DNA of 46,154 nt, from the IMG/VR virus record IMGVR_UViG_3300012931_000031, positions 1 to 46,154 of that record; one strand, written 5' to 3'. The translations under genes and the position numbers were made by a program. The number at the start of each line of letters is the position of its first letter. The first letter of the stretch is position 1. This DNA is from a virus. The notes under the pieces are model-generated. The model saw nothing but the letters and a program-made list of their open reading frames with translations, did no database searches and was not told the origin of the DNA. Positions 31,206-38,489 of this stretch are shown one piece after another.

Positions 31206-34112
31206 ATGAAAAAATTATTAATAGCGGTGATACTTTTATTATCAATTTCGGCCTACGCCGCAGACGGATATCTTGGCGTAACTGACACAACCGGTTCTGG
31301 CACGAATACGGGAAACTTATACGGTTACAAAAGGGCTTTGGCCTACGTCATACCAACAGCTGATATAACTGTAGATACTATTTATATCTTGGTTAACAAC
31401 CCTTCGGGATATTATGCCGACAGGGTTATGGGCGCAATTATGAGAGCCGACACTTCTTTGCTCGGTAAGTCCGATTCGGTGCAAGTAAATGCAAATAGTG
31501 GTAAGATATGGTTAGCTTTGCCAATGGCCGGACAAGCGATGAAAAAGGATTCAATATATTTCATCGGGGCTTGTGCAGAATCTCTCACGCAATGCTATAG
31601 ATTAACAAGTGGAAGTGATGATACTACAGTATTTAAAACGGAAGCATGGAATGGAACATGGGATAACCCTGAAACCGGTTGGACGACAAGTAATGGAGGA
31701 AAACTATGGATGTATCTGGCATATACAAACGCGGCGGCGGCGGTCGACACGGTAACTAATGCCTCTGTCGATTCTTCCCATAGCGACTATGCGATTGAAA
31801 CCGACTCGATAAAGATCAAGTTCACCATGAGTTCTCAAGTAAACGATTCAGTCTTTGCAACATTAGCTACCGATGGTTATCCCGATAGTTCTTATATCTC
31901 TAAACGTAAAGCATATACAGCCAGCTCGACCGATTCATTCTGGGTTGCAAATACTGATCTTATAGAAACCGACACGGCCTATGTTTCTATCTGGGTTTGG
32001 GATGCGGTCGATGGCTGGAGTACGCGGGTACAGGTCTTTAAGGTATTTAGGTCTTATATCGATACGGTTGCAAGTTTTGCCGCTGATTCGATTGCGTGCG
32101 ATTTTGAGGATAATAGTGACTCGGTAAGATTCAGGTATGTAACAAGTTCACAAACCGTGCCTGATTCCGTGTTTATTGCGTTTTCTACATCTGCCTATCC
32201 AGATAGTTCAACGATAAATAAGCGTTTGGCCTATACCGCTTCTGCTACTTGCACAACCTATTATGTATCGAGCGGGGCGACCGAACCCTATACACTTTTC
32301 GCTTCCATCTGGGTGCGCGATTATCTTGAGGGTTGGAGCGCGCGTAAGACGACATCGATATACTTTTATGATCAGCCGGTAATTGAGTCGATTACTGTTA
32401 TCGATACTGGTGCTACAAGTTTTAAAACGAGAACTGTATTTTCTACAATAGCCGGAGCCGCCGATACCATATTTTCATATTGCAGTACTTTCAGGGATAG
32501 CGTTCTGAATTTATCGGCTTCTTATTGTATCGATACGACATTGGCGAAGAATAGCCCCTGTACTACTTTATTTATTGGATTCTCCGCCGAAACAAAGATT
32601 TATTTCCGTAGATTGATTTGCGATTATGGGGCGAGAGATACATCGGCCATAGACTCAATAACTACTTTAGCCGCCGGAACCGATGAGTGTTGTCTTGAAG
32701 ATATTAATTATATGATGACCGAGAAATATCTGGCGGTTATGATCAAACTTGAGGAAATACTGGATTCGGTTAAAAGCAATGCAGAAAACGGATGTGATGA
32801 GACATTAGATTCGCTTAATAACTACTATGCTTATCAGACATATAAGATAGATTCATTGTTGGCTTTCATAAAAGCGATGCCCGATACAAGTGATCTTGCG
32901 ACAACGTCTCAAATAGCGGATTCGGCGGCGGCAAGAGTACAGCAAATCTTAGGAGATTCTATCGCCTATCTCAAGGAACAATTAGATTCGCTACATACCT
33001 ACGAGATAGGCAGGACTGGGGGCTATGCGTCTTTGTCGGATAGGATGGGGAGTTTTGGCGTTACTGATGGGTCTTCATCTGTTTATTCTATGCACGGATT
33101 TATGGAGGATCTCATAAGACAACCACTTGATACATTGGGGATTGATCTCGATACTGTTAGAATATATGTCGGCAAAAATGGAGTATCTACATCCCAAACT
33201 TCTTTATTTATGCTGATAAATGGGCTTTCCGGTACGTGCATTGATGACAAACTGGATTCGATTAATAGGAGCGTGGACAGTATTGAAGCTATTGTTGATA
33301 GGGTTACCGATACCTTATCAGTAGTGTTTGATGGTGTTTTGCATGTTACTGATAGTATTTATGCTTGGGATGACGACATTGCGTTTATAAGCCCGATAAA
33401 GAGTAAAACAGACAGTTTACATTTCAGGGGTGATTCCACATTATCTACCGGAACTGGTGGTATGGCTACCCTGCCCGATAGTCTCTGGGAAAAACTCGAC
33501 TCGGTTAATGCCGCCGTCTATGGCATAACTGGTGCAGGTTCGGAACTTTGTTCTCTTATCGTTAAGGACACGGCCTCATCCTATGTCGCTGACGCACGTA
33601 TCGAGGTATGGTCTGTTGATGGTAGTACCAAGAGGGTGCAAAGTGTCTATACTAATTCTGTAGGTCGATATATTGTCCATTTAGACACCGGCTACAGTTA
33701 TAAAGTTGTGGTTACGGCCAATCTCTATAACCAACTAATAGACACCATCACCGTCCATAAAGATTCAGCATGGGTATTATTGGTTACCCCGTTCTCCACC
33801 AGTACCTGTAATGTAACCGGAACCGTCTATAATAATAGCGGTACATTAGAGCCGGGAGCGCAAGTATTAGCATCGCTCAAATCTGATAGCACAATAGTTA
33901 CTTACAATGATTACTTTATTGACACAGATCACTGGGGAGCCGTAACAAAAACAAATTCAAGTGGTATATTCACGTTGCCATTGATACCTAACTCCTATTT
34001 ATCTGATACAAGTTCCACTTATACGATTACCATCAAGTATCGTAGCGGTAATACCGATGTAATACGTGGCGTTAAAGTACCGGCACAATCGACATGGGAT
34101 TTGGAAATTTAA
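31206..34112 (+). CDS. Exported multidomain tail-fibre-like protein
   Basis: 968 residues. Classic signal peptide with A-Y-A-A cleavage (1-18). Then a beta domain, two or three ~95-residue Ig/Fn3-like repeats (about 180-400, each ending in a W-V-x-D-x-x-x-G-W-S motif), a helical coiled-coil region with L-D-S-V, I-D-S-L and L-D-S-L heptads (about 510-700), and two carboxypeptidase-regulatory-like domains at the C-terminus. The layout suits a long trimeric receptor-binding fibre. Same exported style as the preceding gene. Confidence 0.68.
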   Translation: MKKLLIAVILLLSISAYAADGYLGVTDTTGSGTNTGNLYGYKRALAYVIPTADITVDTIYILVNNPSGYYADRVMGAIMRADTSLLGKSDSVQVNANSGKIWLALPMAGQAMKKDSIYFIGACAESLTQCYRLTSGSDDTTVFKTEAWNGTWDNPETGWTTSNGGKLWMYLAYTNAAAAVDTVTNASVDSSHSDYAIETDSIKIKFTMSSQVNDSVFATLATDGYPDSSYISKRKAYTASSTDSFWVANTDLIETDTAYVSIWVWDAVDGWSTRVQVFKVFRSYIDTVASFAADSIACDFEDNSDSVRFRYVTSSQTVPDSVFIAFSTSAYPDSSTINKRLAYTASATCTTYYVSSGATEPYTLFASIWVRDYLEGWSARKTTSIYFYDQPVIESITVIDTGATSFKTRTVFSTIAGAADTIFSYCSTFRDSVLNLSASYCIDTTLAKNSPCTTLFIGFSAETKIYFRRLICDYGARDTSAIDSITTLAAGTDECCLEDINYMMTEKYLAVMIKLEEILDSVKSNAENGCDETLDSLNNYYAYQTYKIDSLLAFIKAMPDTSDLATTSQIADSAAARVQQILGDSIAYLKEQLDSLHTYEIGRTGGYASLSDRMGSFGVTDGSSSVYSMHGFMEDLIRQPLDTLGIDLDTVRIYVGKNGVSTSQTSLFMLINGLSGTCIDDKLDSINRSVDSIEAIVDRVTDTLSVVFDGVLHVTDSIYAWDDDIAFISPIKSKTDSLHFRGDSTLSTGTGGMATLPDSLWEKLDSVNAAVYGITGAGSELCSLIVKDTASSYVADARIEVWSVDGSTKRVQSVYTNSVGRYIVHLDTGYSYKVVVTANLYNQLIDTITVHKDSAWVLLVTPFSTSTCNVTGTVYNNSGTLEPGAQVLASLKSDSTIVTYNDYFIDTDHWGAVTKTNSSGIFTLPLIPNSYLSDTSSTYTITIKYRSGNTDVIRGVKVPAQSTWDLEI

Positions 34113-34123
34113 TAAAAAAACAC

Positions 34124-34152
34124 TTGACAGAAATTCCGGCAAATGTTATATT
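34124..34152 (+). promoter_or_regulatory. Sigma70-type promoter upstream of the inserted element
   Basis: TTGACA (34124-34129), 17-bp spacer, TATATT (34147-34152), followed by GGAGG (34158-34162). It originally served the holin-like gene and now points into the element. The predicted start near 34159 falls in the Shine-Dalgarno, so the exact start needs mapping. Confidence 0.75.
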
Positions 34153-34170
34153 TGCTTGGAGGTAATAATA

Positions 34171-34193
34171 AATGGGATCGGAATGTTCACCTT
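34171..34193 (+). repeat. Target duplication and left inverted repeat
   Basis: AATGGGAT (34171-34178) is the left copy of the 8-bp target duplication; CGGAATGTTCACCTT (34179-34193) is the left terminal inverted repeat, exact reverse complement of the right one. Confidence 0.92.
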
Positions 34194-34195
34194 AA

Positions 34196-34546
34196 TACAA
34201 CGGCAAAGACGCAAGAGATTTCGTTTTGAAAAACATTGACTTGTCCGGCTCGTCCTTGTACACTGACGATTACAGAGTGTATTCCAAGATGGGGAAGCTT
34301 GCGGAGCATGAAAGCGTCAATCACAGCGCAAAGCAATACGTCAACGGGAATGTGCATACAAACGGAATCGAAGGATATTGGGCGCTCGTAAAGCGGGCAT
34401 GGTATGGACAACATCATCACTACGCTAAAAAATACACGCCTCTTTACGTTGCAGAGGCAAGTTTCAAATTCAACAACAGGAAAATTGATTCTTCGGAAAT
34501 TTTTGTAAAAGTTATGAAAGAGGCAATGACATGTACACTTTCATAG
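34196..34546 (+). pseudogene. IS1595-type (ISXO2-like) transposase, C-terminal remnant
   Basis: In-frame remnant of about 116 codons that begins right after the left inverted repeat with Y-N-G-K-D-A-R. Conserved C-terminal signatures of the family are intact: Y-T-D-D-Y-R-V-Y, V-N-H-S, H-T-N-G-I-E-G-Y-W, K-R-A-W-Y-G and F-K-F-N-N-R. The N-terminal zinc-binding part and the first catalytic Asp are missing, so it is inactive. TTG 34226 is the first plausible start codon. Overlaps the methyltransferase start by 16 nt. Confidence 0.85.
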
Positions 34547-35475
34547 ATTTGTTTTCGGGAATCGGCGGCTTTAGATGCGCCCTTGAAAAAAGAGGACTGG
34601 AGTGCGTCTTTTCGTCCGACATAGACGATAAGGCAAACGAAGCGTACAAGGCGAATTTCGGAGACAGTCCGCATGGCGATATTACGGAAATACCCGAAAA
34701 GAAAATACCGAAGCACGATATTTTATGCGCGGGTTTTCCCTGTCAAAGCTTCAGCATTTCTGGAGACCGCAAAGGACTTGACGACAACAGGGGACGGCTT
34801 TTTTACGACATAGTGCGTATTGCTCAATATCATCAGCCATATATCATGCTTTTGGAAAACGTGAAAAACATCTTGACGGTAGACGGCGAGAAAGTCATAA
34901 AAACGATTGAAACAAAACTTGACGAAATAGGATATACGGTTCAAAAGCACGTTCTCAATTCCTCGTTTTACGGAATACCTCAAAGCAGGGAACGGGTTTA
35001 TTTTGTTTGTCTTCGCAAAGACATAAAATCAGAGAACGTGAAACTTTCATACCATCCGCCGAAACAACAGAGAAAAGACATCTATCTGGAAAACATATTG
35101 GAAGCGGAAGTAGACAAGGCCTTGTTTGTCGATAGAAAAGACATGAAGATTGAACGCCAAGCGGAAAAGCACGAATTGAGACCGATACGAATCGGCCACG
35201 TCAATAAGGGCGGACAAGGAGAGCGGATATACAGCATAAACGGACACGCCATAACGCTGTCTGCATACGGCGGCGGCGTTGGGGCGAGAACGGGGCTTTA
35301 TCTTGTTGACGACAGAGTGCGCAAACTTTCGATTAACGAATGCAAGACGCTTATGGGATTTCCCGTTACATGGAAAGTAAGCGACGGCATTCAAGGGTAT
35401 CAACAATTAGGGAATGCAGTTATCCCCATCATGGTCGGGAACGTATATGACGCAATCAAAGTTCAGCAAGCCTAA
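34531..35475 (+). CDS. DNA cytosine-5 methyltransferase (element cargo)
   Basis: 314 residues with all key motifs: I F-S-G-I-G-G (SAM binding), IV G-F-P-C-Q-S-F-S (catalytic Cys), VI E-N-V-K-N, VIII Q-S-R-E-R-V-Y-F-V, and X with Q-L-G-N-A-V. Length and order are those of type II M.HhaI/Dcm-like enzymes. Methylates cytosine in an unknown short recognition sequence and could protect phage DNA against restriction. GC-richer than the neighbouring phage genes, in line with transfer. Downstream partners are broken, so it now acts as an orphan enzyme. Confidence 0.92.
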   Translation: MYTFIDLFSGIGGFRCALEKRGLECVFSSDIDDKANEAYKANFGDSPHGDITEIPEKKIPKHDILCAGFPCQSFSISGDRKGLDDNRGRLFYDIVRIAQYHQPYIMLLENVKNILTVDGEKVIKTIETKLDEIGYTVQKHVLNSSFYGIPQSRERVYFVCLRKDIKSENVKLSYHPPKQQRKDIYLENILEAEVDKALFVDRKDMKIERQAEKHELRPIRIGHVNKGGQGERIYSINGHAITLSAYGGGVGARTGLYLVDDRVRKLSINECKTLMGFPVTWKVSDGIQGYQQLGNAVIPIMVGNVYDAIKVQQA

Positions 35476-35593
35476 CAGAAACGCATACATAGGCAGAAAC
35501 GTCGAAATATTATTCAAAAACAGCATTGGCGACAATCCAAACGTCATATTGAAATTGCAAAAAGCGTTTTCAATGAGGTCAAAAGAGCCTTGA
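35447..35593 (+). pseudogene. N-terminal fragment, possible restriction endonuclease
   Basis: 48 residues starting inside the 3' end of the methyltransferase gene, as coupled restriction genes often do. Contains R-N-A-Y-I-G-R-N-V-E-I-L-F-K, which looks like the start of a larger protein, then ends early where a different frame takes over. A restriction endonuclease is inferred only from its place after a type II methyltransferase. Confidence 0.45.
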
Positions 35594-35673
35594 AAAAAGA
35601 GGGCCGGAAAGTGATTATCGTCTGGGAATGCCAAACGACAAAAGAAACATGGATTAAGAAATTAAAGCCCTAA
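35527..35673 (+). pseudogene. Vsr-like mismatch endonuclease, C-terminal fragment
   Basis: Frame open from about 35527 to the TAA at 35671-35673, with no start codon of its own. The end reads A-L-K-K-E-G-R-K-V-I-I-V-W-E-C, matching the family's terminal L-x3-G-W-x-V-x-x-x-W-E-C signature (here G-R instead of G-W). Vsr nicks T-G mismatches that arise from 5-methylcytosine and often accompanies cytosine methyltransferases. Catalytic N-terminal part absent. Confidence 0.6.
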
Positions 35674-35695
35674 AGGTGAACATTCCGAATGGGAT
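35673..35695 (+). repeat. Right inverted repeat and target duplication
   Basis: AAGGTGAACATTCCG (35673-35687) is the right terminal inverted repeat, and AATGGGAT (35688-35695) is the second copy of the target duplication. The ATG inside it is the start codon of the next gene. Confidence 0.92.
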
Positions 35696-36057
35696 TAGGA
35701 AAACTAAAAGACAATATCGTGATGTCTATCGTAATGAGAACAATTAAAAACAAATTAAAGGAGTCTGGCATGTTATGGAAAATCAAGTCATGGTTTAGTA
35801 ACAAGAAAACCTATTTCGTGGCAGTTGGTATCTTTTTAGAACAACTGGTAGAATTAGTTAATACCTATTTGACAACTGGCCAGTTTGACGAAAAAGCGTT
35901 AGTGGGTATGTTAGCCGGTCTTGGTATCGGAACATTACGGGCGGCAATAGCTAAGGCTATGATTATGTTAGCCCAAATGGTTGCAGAAGCCCAACCCCCC
36001 AAAGTGCCTATTTCTGGACAAGATATAAGTAAATCAGTAAAAAAAGAAGGAGAGTAA
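35689..36057 (+). CDS. Holin-like small membrane protein
   Basis: 122 residues from ATG 35689, or 95 from ATG 35770, which has AAAGGAG six bases upstream. One hydrophobic segment near N-K-K-T-Y-F-V-A-V-G-I-F-L and a Gly/Ala/Leu-rich one near L-V-G-M-L-A-G-L-G-I suggest two membrane helices. With a cell-wall hydrolase two genes on, a holin is likely. The element lies between this gene and its original promoter and GGAGG. The right inverted repeat supplies an AGGTG that may act as a replacement Shine-Dalgarno. The two in-frame starts recall dual-start holins. Confidence 0.6.
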   Translation: MGLGKLKDNIVMSIVMRTIKNKLKESGMLWKIKSWFSNKKTYFVAVGIFLEQLVELVNTYLTTGQFDEKALVGMLAGLGIGTLRAAIAKAMIMLAQMVAEAQPPKVPISGQDISKSVKKEGE

Positions 36058-36059
36058 TT

Positions 36060-36110
36060 ATGCCATGCAAAGGCAAAAAAGGTAAGAAAACAGGAGGAAA
36101 AAAGAAATGA
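36060..36110 (+). CDS. 16-residue Lys/Gly-rich peptide
   Basis: M-P-C-K-G-K-K-G then more Lys and Gly. AAGGAG lies eight bases before the ATG, and the AGGAGG inside it serves the next gene, whose ATG overlaps its stop. It may be a leader or a nucleic-acid-binding peptide. Confidence 0.4.
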   Translation: MPCKGKKGKKTGGKKK

Positions 36111-36271
36111 GTGTTAAAACTGCTGAAATCGAAAAGAAATGGAAGGAACTTGTTAAGTTCTGCAAGACTATTAAGTGGAATAATTTTCTCAAGAAACTTA
36201 AAGTATTCGCCATGATAAAAGAACTAATCGACCTAATAGGCGATGAAACCAACATTACGATAAAGTTATGA
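36107..36271 (+). CDS. Small basic helical protein
   Basis: 54 residues, Lys-rich and predominantly helical, preceded by AGGAGG. Coupled at both ends by ATGA overlaps. Lies between the holin-like protein and the hydrolase, so possibly a lysis accessory. No family recognised. Confidence 0.55.
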   Translation: MSVKTAEIEKKWKELVKFCKTIKWNNFLKKLKVFAMIKELIDLIGDETNITIKL

Positions 36272-36777
36272 ACCTGAAATACGGCGATGTATTAGTCGGC
36301 CATGTGCCGGTTAAGTTTCTTAAAAGCCCTCATGGTTGGATAGTCAAAAAGGTTATCCAACTATGGCAGAAGTACAAGGGATATAAGAACTGGAAGGTTA
36401 CGCATTGCAAGATAGCGTTATGGAGAACTGCCGAAGGTAAATGGATAATCTTTGAGTTTACATTCCCTTATGCTACATGGACAGAAGTAGATACCTTACC
36501 AAATGGATATGAAGTTTACCGCAACCCGGAAGACAAGAATGTCTCCACAGCCATACTCTATGAAGAAACTACTGGACACAATGGCGATTGGTATGATGTT
36601 GGTGATTTATGGGAGTTTCTTAAGGGATGTAAAATTGTTATTGGTTTATCCAACGAACACTTTGTATGCTCTGTTGGCATACAACATATCTTGCGTCAAT
36701 GCGGTATCGACACATGGCCGGATAGGTCGGTAGTACCGGCTGATTTCGCAGATAATTGGACGAAAGTGGGGCAATGA
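36268..36777 (+). CDS. Permuted papain-like (NlpC/P60-type) hydrolase
   Basis: 169 residues. G-D-V-L-V-G-H at the start and T-H-C-K-I-A-L-W with W-I-I-F-E near 46-63 give the His and acidic part; H-F-V-C-S-V-G-I-Q-H-I-L-R-Q-C-G near 131-146 gives the catalytic Cys. This circularly permuted order (His before Cys) is typical of YiiX/YebB-like amidases of the NlpC/P60 superfamily. Next to a holin-like gene it probably hydrolyses cell-wall peptides, giving the phage a second lytic enzyme beside the M15 peptidase. No signal peptide. Confidence 0.65.
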   Translation: MNLKYGDVLVGHVPVKFLKSPHGWIVKKVIQLWQKYKGYKNWKVTHCKIALWRTAEGKWIIFEFTFPYATWTEVDTLPNGYEVYRNPEDKNVSTAILYEETTGHNGDWYDVGDLWEFLKGCKIVIGLSNEHFVCSVGIQHILRQCGIDTWPDRSVVPADFADNWTKVGQ

Positions 36778-36962
36778 GTTTTGACAAATATTATCCCAAT
36801 CGCAAGGATTGGCGCAGACAATACTATGGTTCTAAACGGTTTGATTATTCATGCCGTAATCATGGCGGTTGTCCTTATTGCGAAGGGGGACGATTGAGAT
36901 ACCGTAAACTGGCCGATATTTTAACAAAGGAACAATTAGAAGAACTTGTAAGCTGTAAGTAA
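36774..36962 (+). CDS. Small Cys/Arg-rich protein
   Basis: 62 residues from ATG 36774 (ATGA overlap with the previous stop). Basic, aromatic N-terminus, then C-R-N-H-G-G-C-P-Y-C-E-G-G, a compact zinc-knuckle-like set, and a helical end. Function unknown. Confidence 0.6.
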   Translation: MSFDKYYPNRKDWRRQYYGSKRFDYSCRNHGGCPYCEGGRLRYRKLADILTKEQLEELVSCK

Positions 36963-36989
36963 GGATAAACCCAACAATAGGAGCAAATA

Positions 36990-37808
36990 TTGGAATACCA
37001 AAAGATTCAAATCAAAGTCAAATCGACTACCGATAAAATAACCATTCACCCCTTAGCGTGTTTACATCTTACCAATAAGGGCTGTAACACAACTAAACTA
37101 CGTAGAGATATAGAACATATAAGAGATACTCCCAATACATATTGGATTGGCTTAGGTGACTACGCCGAATATATTCATTACCTTGACAAGAGATTCGACC
37201 CGGCCAACACTTCGCCGGATATTACAGTAAACGACATGGCGTATTGGGGAGAACGCACTAACCGTGAAGTCTTGCGTTATTTAGAACCTATTGCCGATAA
37301 ATGTCTTGGCGTCCATAAGGGTAATCACGAACTAACATTTGAAAAGAGATATGGTTGGAGTCCATCCGAACATCTGGCACACACACTCAAAGTAAAACAT
37401 TTGGGTTATGAATCTCTAACCGTGATGCAAGTTACCGACAACTCCGGGCGGCATTACTCGAGGGTAATATATGCGACACACGGTTCAGGCGGCGGCAAGA
37501 AGCCCGGAAGTCATATCAATAATCTGTCTGATCTTATGACTGGTTACGAAGCCGATATATATATCATGGCGCACAATCATCGACTGATTACTACTAAACT
37601 CCGGCGCAAATACATTACCGTTCGGGGTAATCCTCAAGATAGAGACATTGTGTTCTTGACATCTGGCACGTATCTTGATACCAAACAGAACGGTATAGAA
37701 GGTTACGAAGTAAAGAAGGGATTCATGCCCTTGCCTATCGGCTGTAGCCATGTTGATATATTTACAGTTGGTGAACATCATAGGGTTGAAATGGAACCCG
37801 GAATTTAA
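36990..37808 (+). CDS. Metallophosphoesterase
   Basis: 272 residues from TTG 36990, preceded by AGGAGC. Calcineurin-like motifs in order: G-L-G-D-Y near 52, G-V-H-K-G-N-H-E near 107, A-T-H-G-S-G-G-G near 161, M-A-H-N-H near 188. The first D-x-H is replaced by a C-L-H segment, so metal binding at site 1 may be changed. Could cleave DNA, RNA or cyclic nucleotides; phage members are poorly characterised. Last gene of the rightward block, followed by a terminator. Confidence 0.8.
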   Translation: MEYQKIQIKVKSTTDKITIHPLACLHLTNKGCNTTKLRRDIEHIRDTPNTYWIGLGDYAEYIHYLDKRFDPANTSPDITVNDMAYWGERTNREVLRYLEPIADKCLGVHKGNHELTFEKRYGWSPSEHLAHTLKVKHLGYESLTVMQVTDNSGRHYSRVIYATHGSGGGKKPGSHINNLSDLMTGYEADIYIMAHNHRLITTKLRRKYITVRGNPQDRDIVFLTSGTYLDTKQNGIEGYEVKKGFMPLPIGCSHVDIFTVGEHHRVEMEPGI

Positions 37809-37849
37809 TTCATCTCCTCCATCATGGCAGGGCTACGGCCTTGTCCTCC

Positions 37850-37888
37850 GAAACCCCTGCGATCCGCTCCTGTCGTGGGGGTTTCTCT
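37850..37888 (+). terminator. Terminator of the late operon
   Basis: Stem GAAACCCC/GGGGTTTC (37850-37857 with 37878-37885) followed by TCTTT, with a long loop. It ends the rightward late transcript after the phosphoesterase. Confidence 0.6.
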
Positions 37889-37934
37889 TTATATGCAACG
37901 TTCAAGTATTGTGAACAAACGTAAATATTGAACA

Positions 37935-37974
37935 AAAAATAACCCCGCCATTGGTAGTAAGGCAATGACGGGGG
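37935..37974 (-). terminator. Terminator of the minus-strand early operon
   Basis: On the minus strand, CCCCG(T)CATTG pairs with CAATG(G)CGGGG, with a G-U pair in the stem, followed by TTATTTTTT. A convincing intrinsic terminator facing the late-operon terminator. Confidence 0.8.
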
Positions 37975-38051
37975 AGTTTGATATTAGATCAGAAAGGCTT
38001 TCCCATAATGCCCTTTTGATAACATCAAGATACTACTTTTCGTTTACGTTG

Positions 38052-38372
38052 TCAAGATAACTCTTTGTTCATGTTTTCTGCCGATATGATTATCCAATCC
38101 TCGGCCAGCAAATCAGTTTGACTGGCAAACCACGGGAACCTTGCGCCGTTGGGATAATCAGAATTCCCAAAAACCGTTCCATCTTCGGCGGTCTCAAATT
38201 TAGGATATACCATTTCCAGATACGGTAACGGTTGCGGATCTCCCTCGATAGCGGCGGATGTCTTCAATAACTGGACATGAAGACCCTTGCCATTCCATCC
38301 CGAACGGCAAATCTTGCCATTGAAATGTTTTACTTGATGAAGTGCATCCTCAAAACAACAAGTTTCTTCCAT
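38052..38372 (-). CDS. tad2: Tad2-type anti-Thoeris protein (DUF2829)
   Basis: 106 residues. The DUF2829 pattern is clear: F-x-x-A-L-x-x-V-K near the start, R-S-G-W-N-G-K-G-L near 23, and the hallmark F-P-W-F-A-S-Q-T-D-L-L-A-E-D-W near 79-93. Characterised members (Tad2) block Thoeris immunity by sequestering its cyclic ADP-ribose-type signal in a tetramer pocket. Last gene of the minus-strand operon before its terminator. The family call is strong; activity against a particular Thoeris type cannot be read from the sequence. Confidence 0.85.
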   Translation of the reverse strand: MEETCCFEDALHQVKHFNGKICRSGWNGKGLHVQLLKTSAAIEGDPQPLPYLEMVYPKFETAEDGTVFGNSDYPNGARFPWFASQTDLLAEDWIIISAENMNKELS

Positions 38373-38401
38373 TATTTTCTCTACCTTTCTTTATAGATTT
38401 A

Positions 38402-38423
38402 GCCCCCGTCTCTCAACGGGGGC
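38402..38423 (-). terminator. Intercistronic hairpin
   Basis: Perfect 8-bp stem GCCCCCGT/ACGGGGGC with a six-base loop in the 117-nt gap upstream of the Tad2-like gene. No T-run, so it may be a processing or attenuation element rather than a full terminator. Confidence 0.5.
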
Positions 38424-38489
38424 AGAACATAGTTTAGCACTCTTGCGTTTTAACAATTACTACGATAGTTTAATTTGCTAAGTCATTCA

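Larger units (their letters stand above)
34179..35687 (+). mobile_element. IS1595-type element carrying a DNA methyltransferase
   Basis: 1509 bp bounded by perfect 15-bp inverted repeats and flanked by AATGGGAT on both sides, the 8-bp duplication typical of the IS1595 family. Contents in order: C-terminal remnant of an IS1595-type transposase, a complete cytosine-5 DNA methyltransferase, an N-terminal fragment of an unknown protein (perhaps a restriction enzyme) and a Vsr-like C-terminal fragment. Having lost the transposase N-terminus it cannot move alone, though the intact ends could be mobilised in trans. It sits exactly at the start codon of the gene at 35689. Confidence 0.92.

Noticed and set aside
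37910-37945. GTTCA/TGAAC inverted repeat as an operator
   Set aside because: Only 5 bp per arm, between two convergent terminators, so there is no promoter for it to control.
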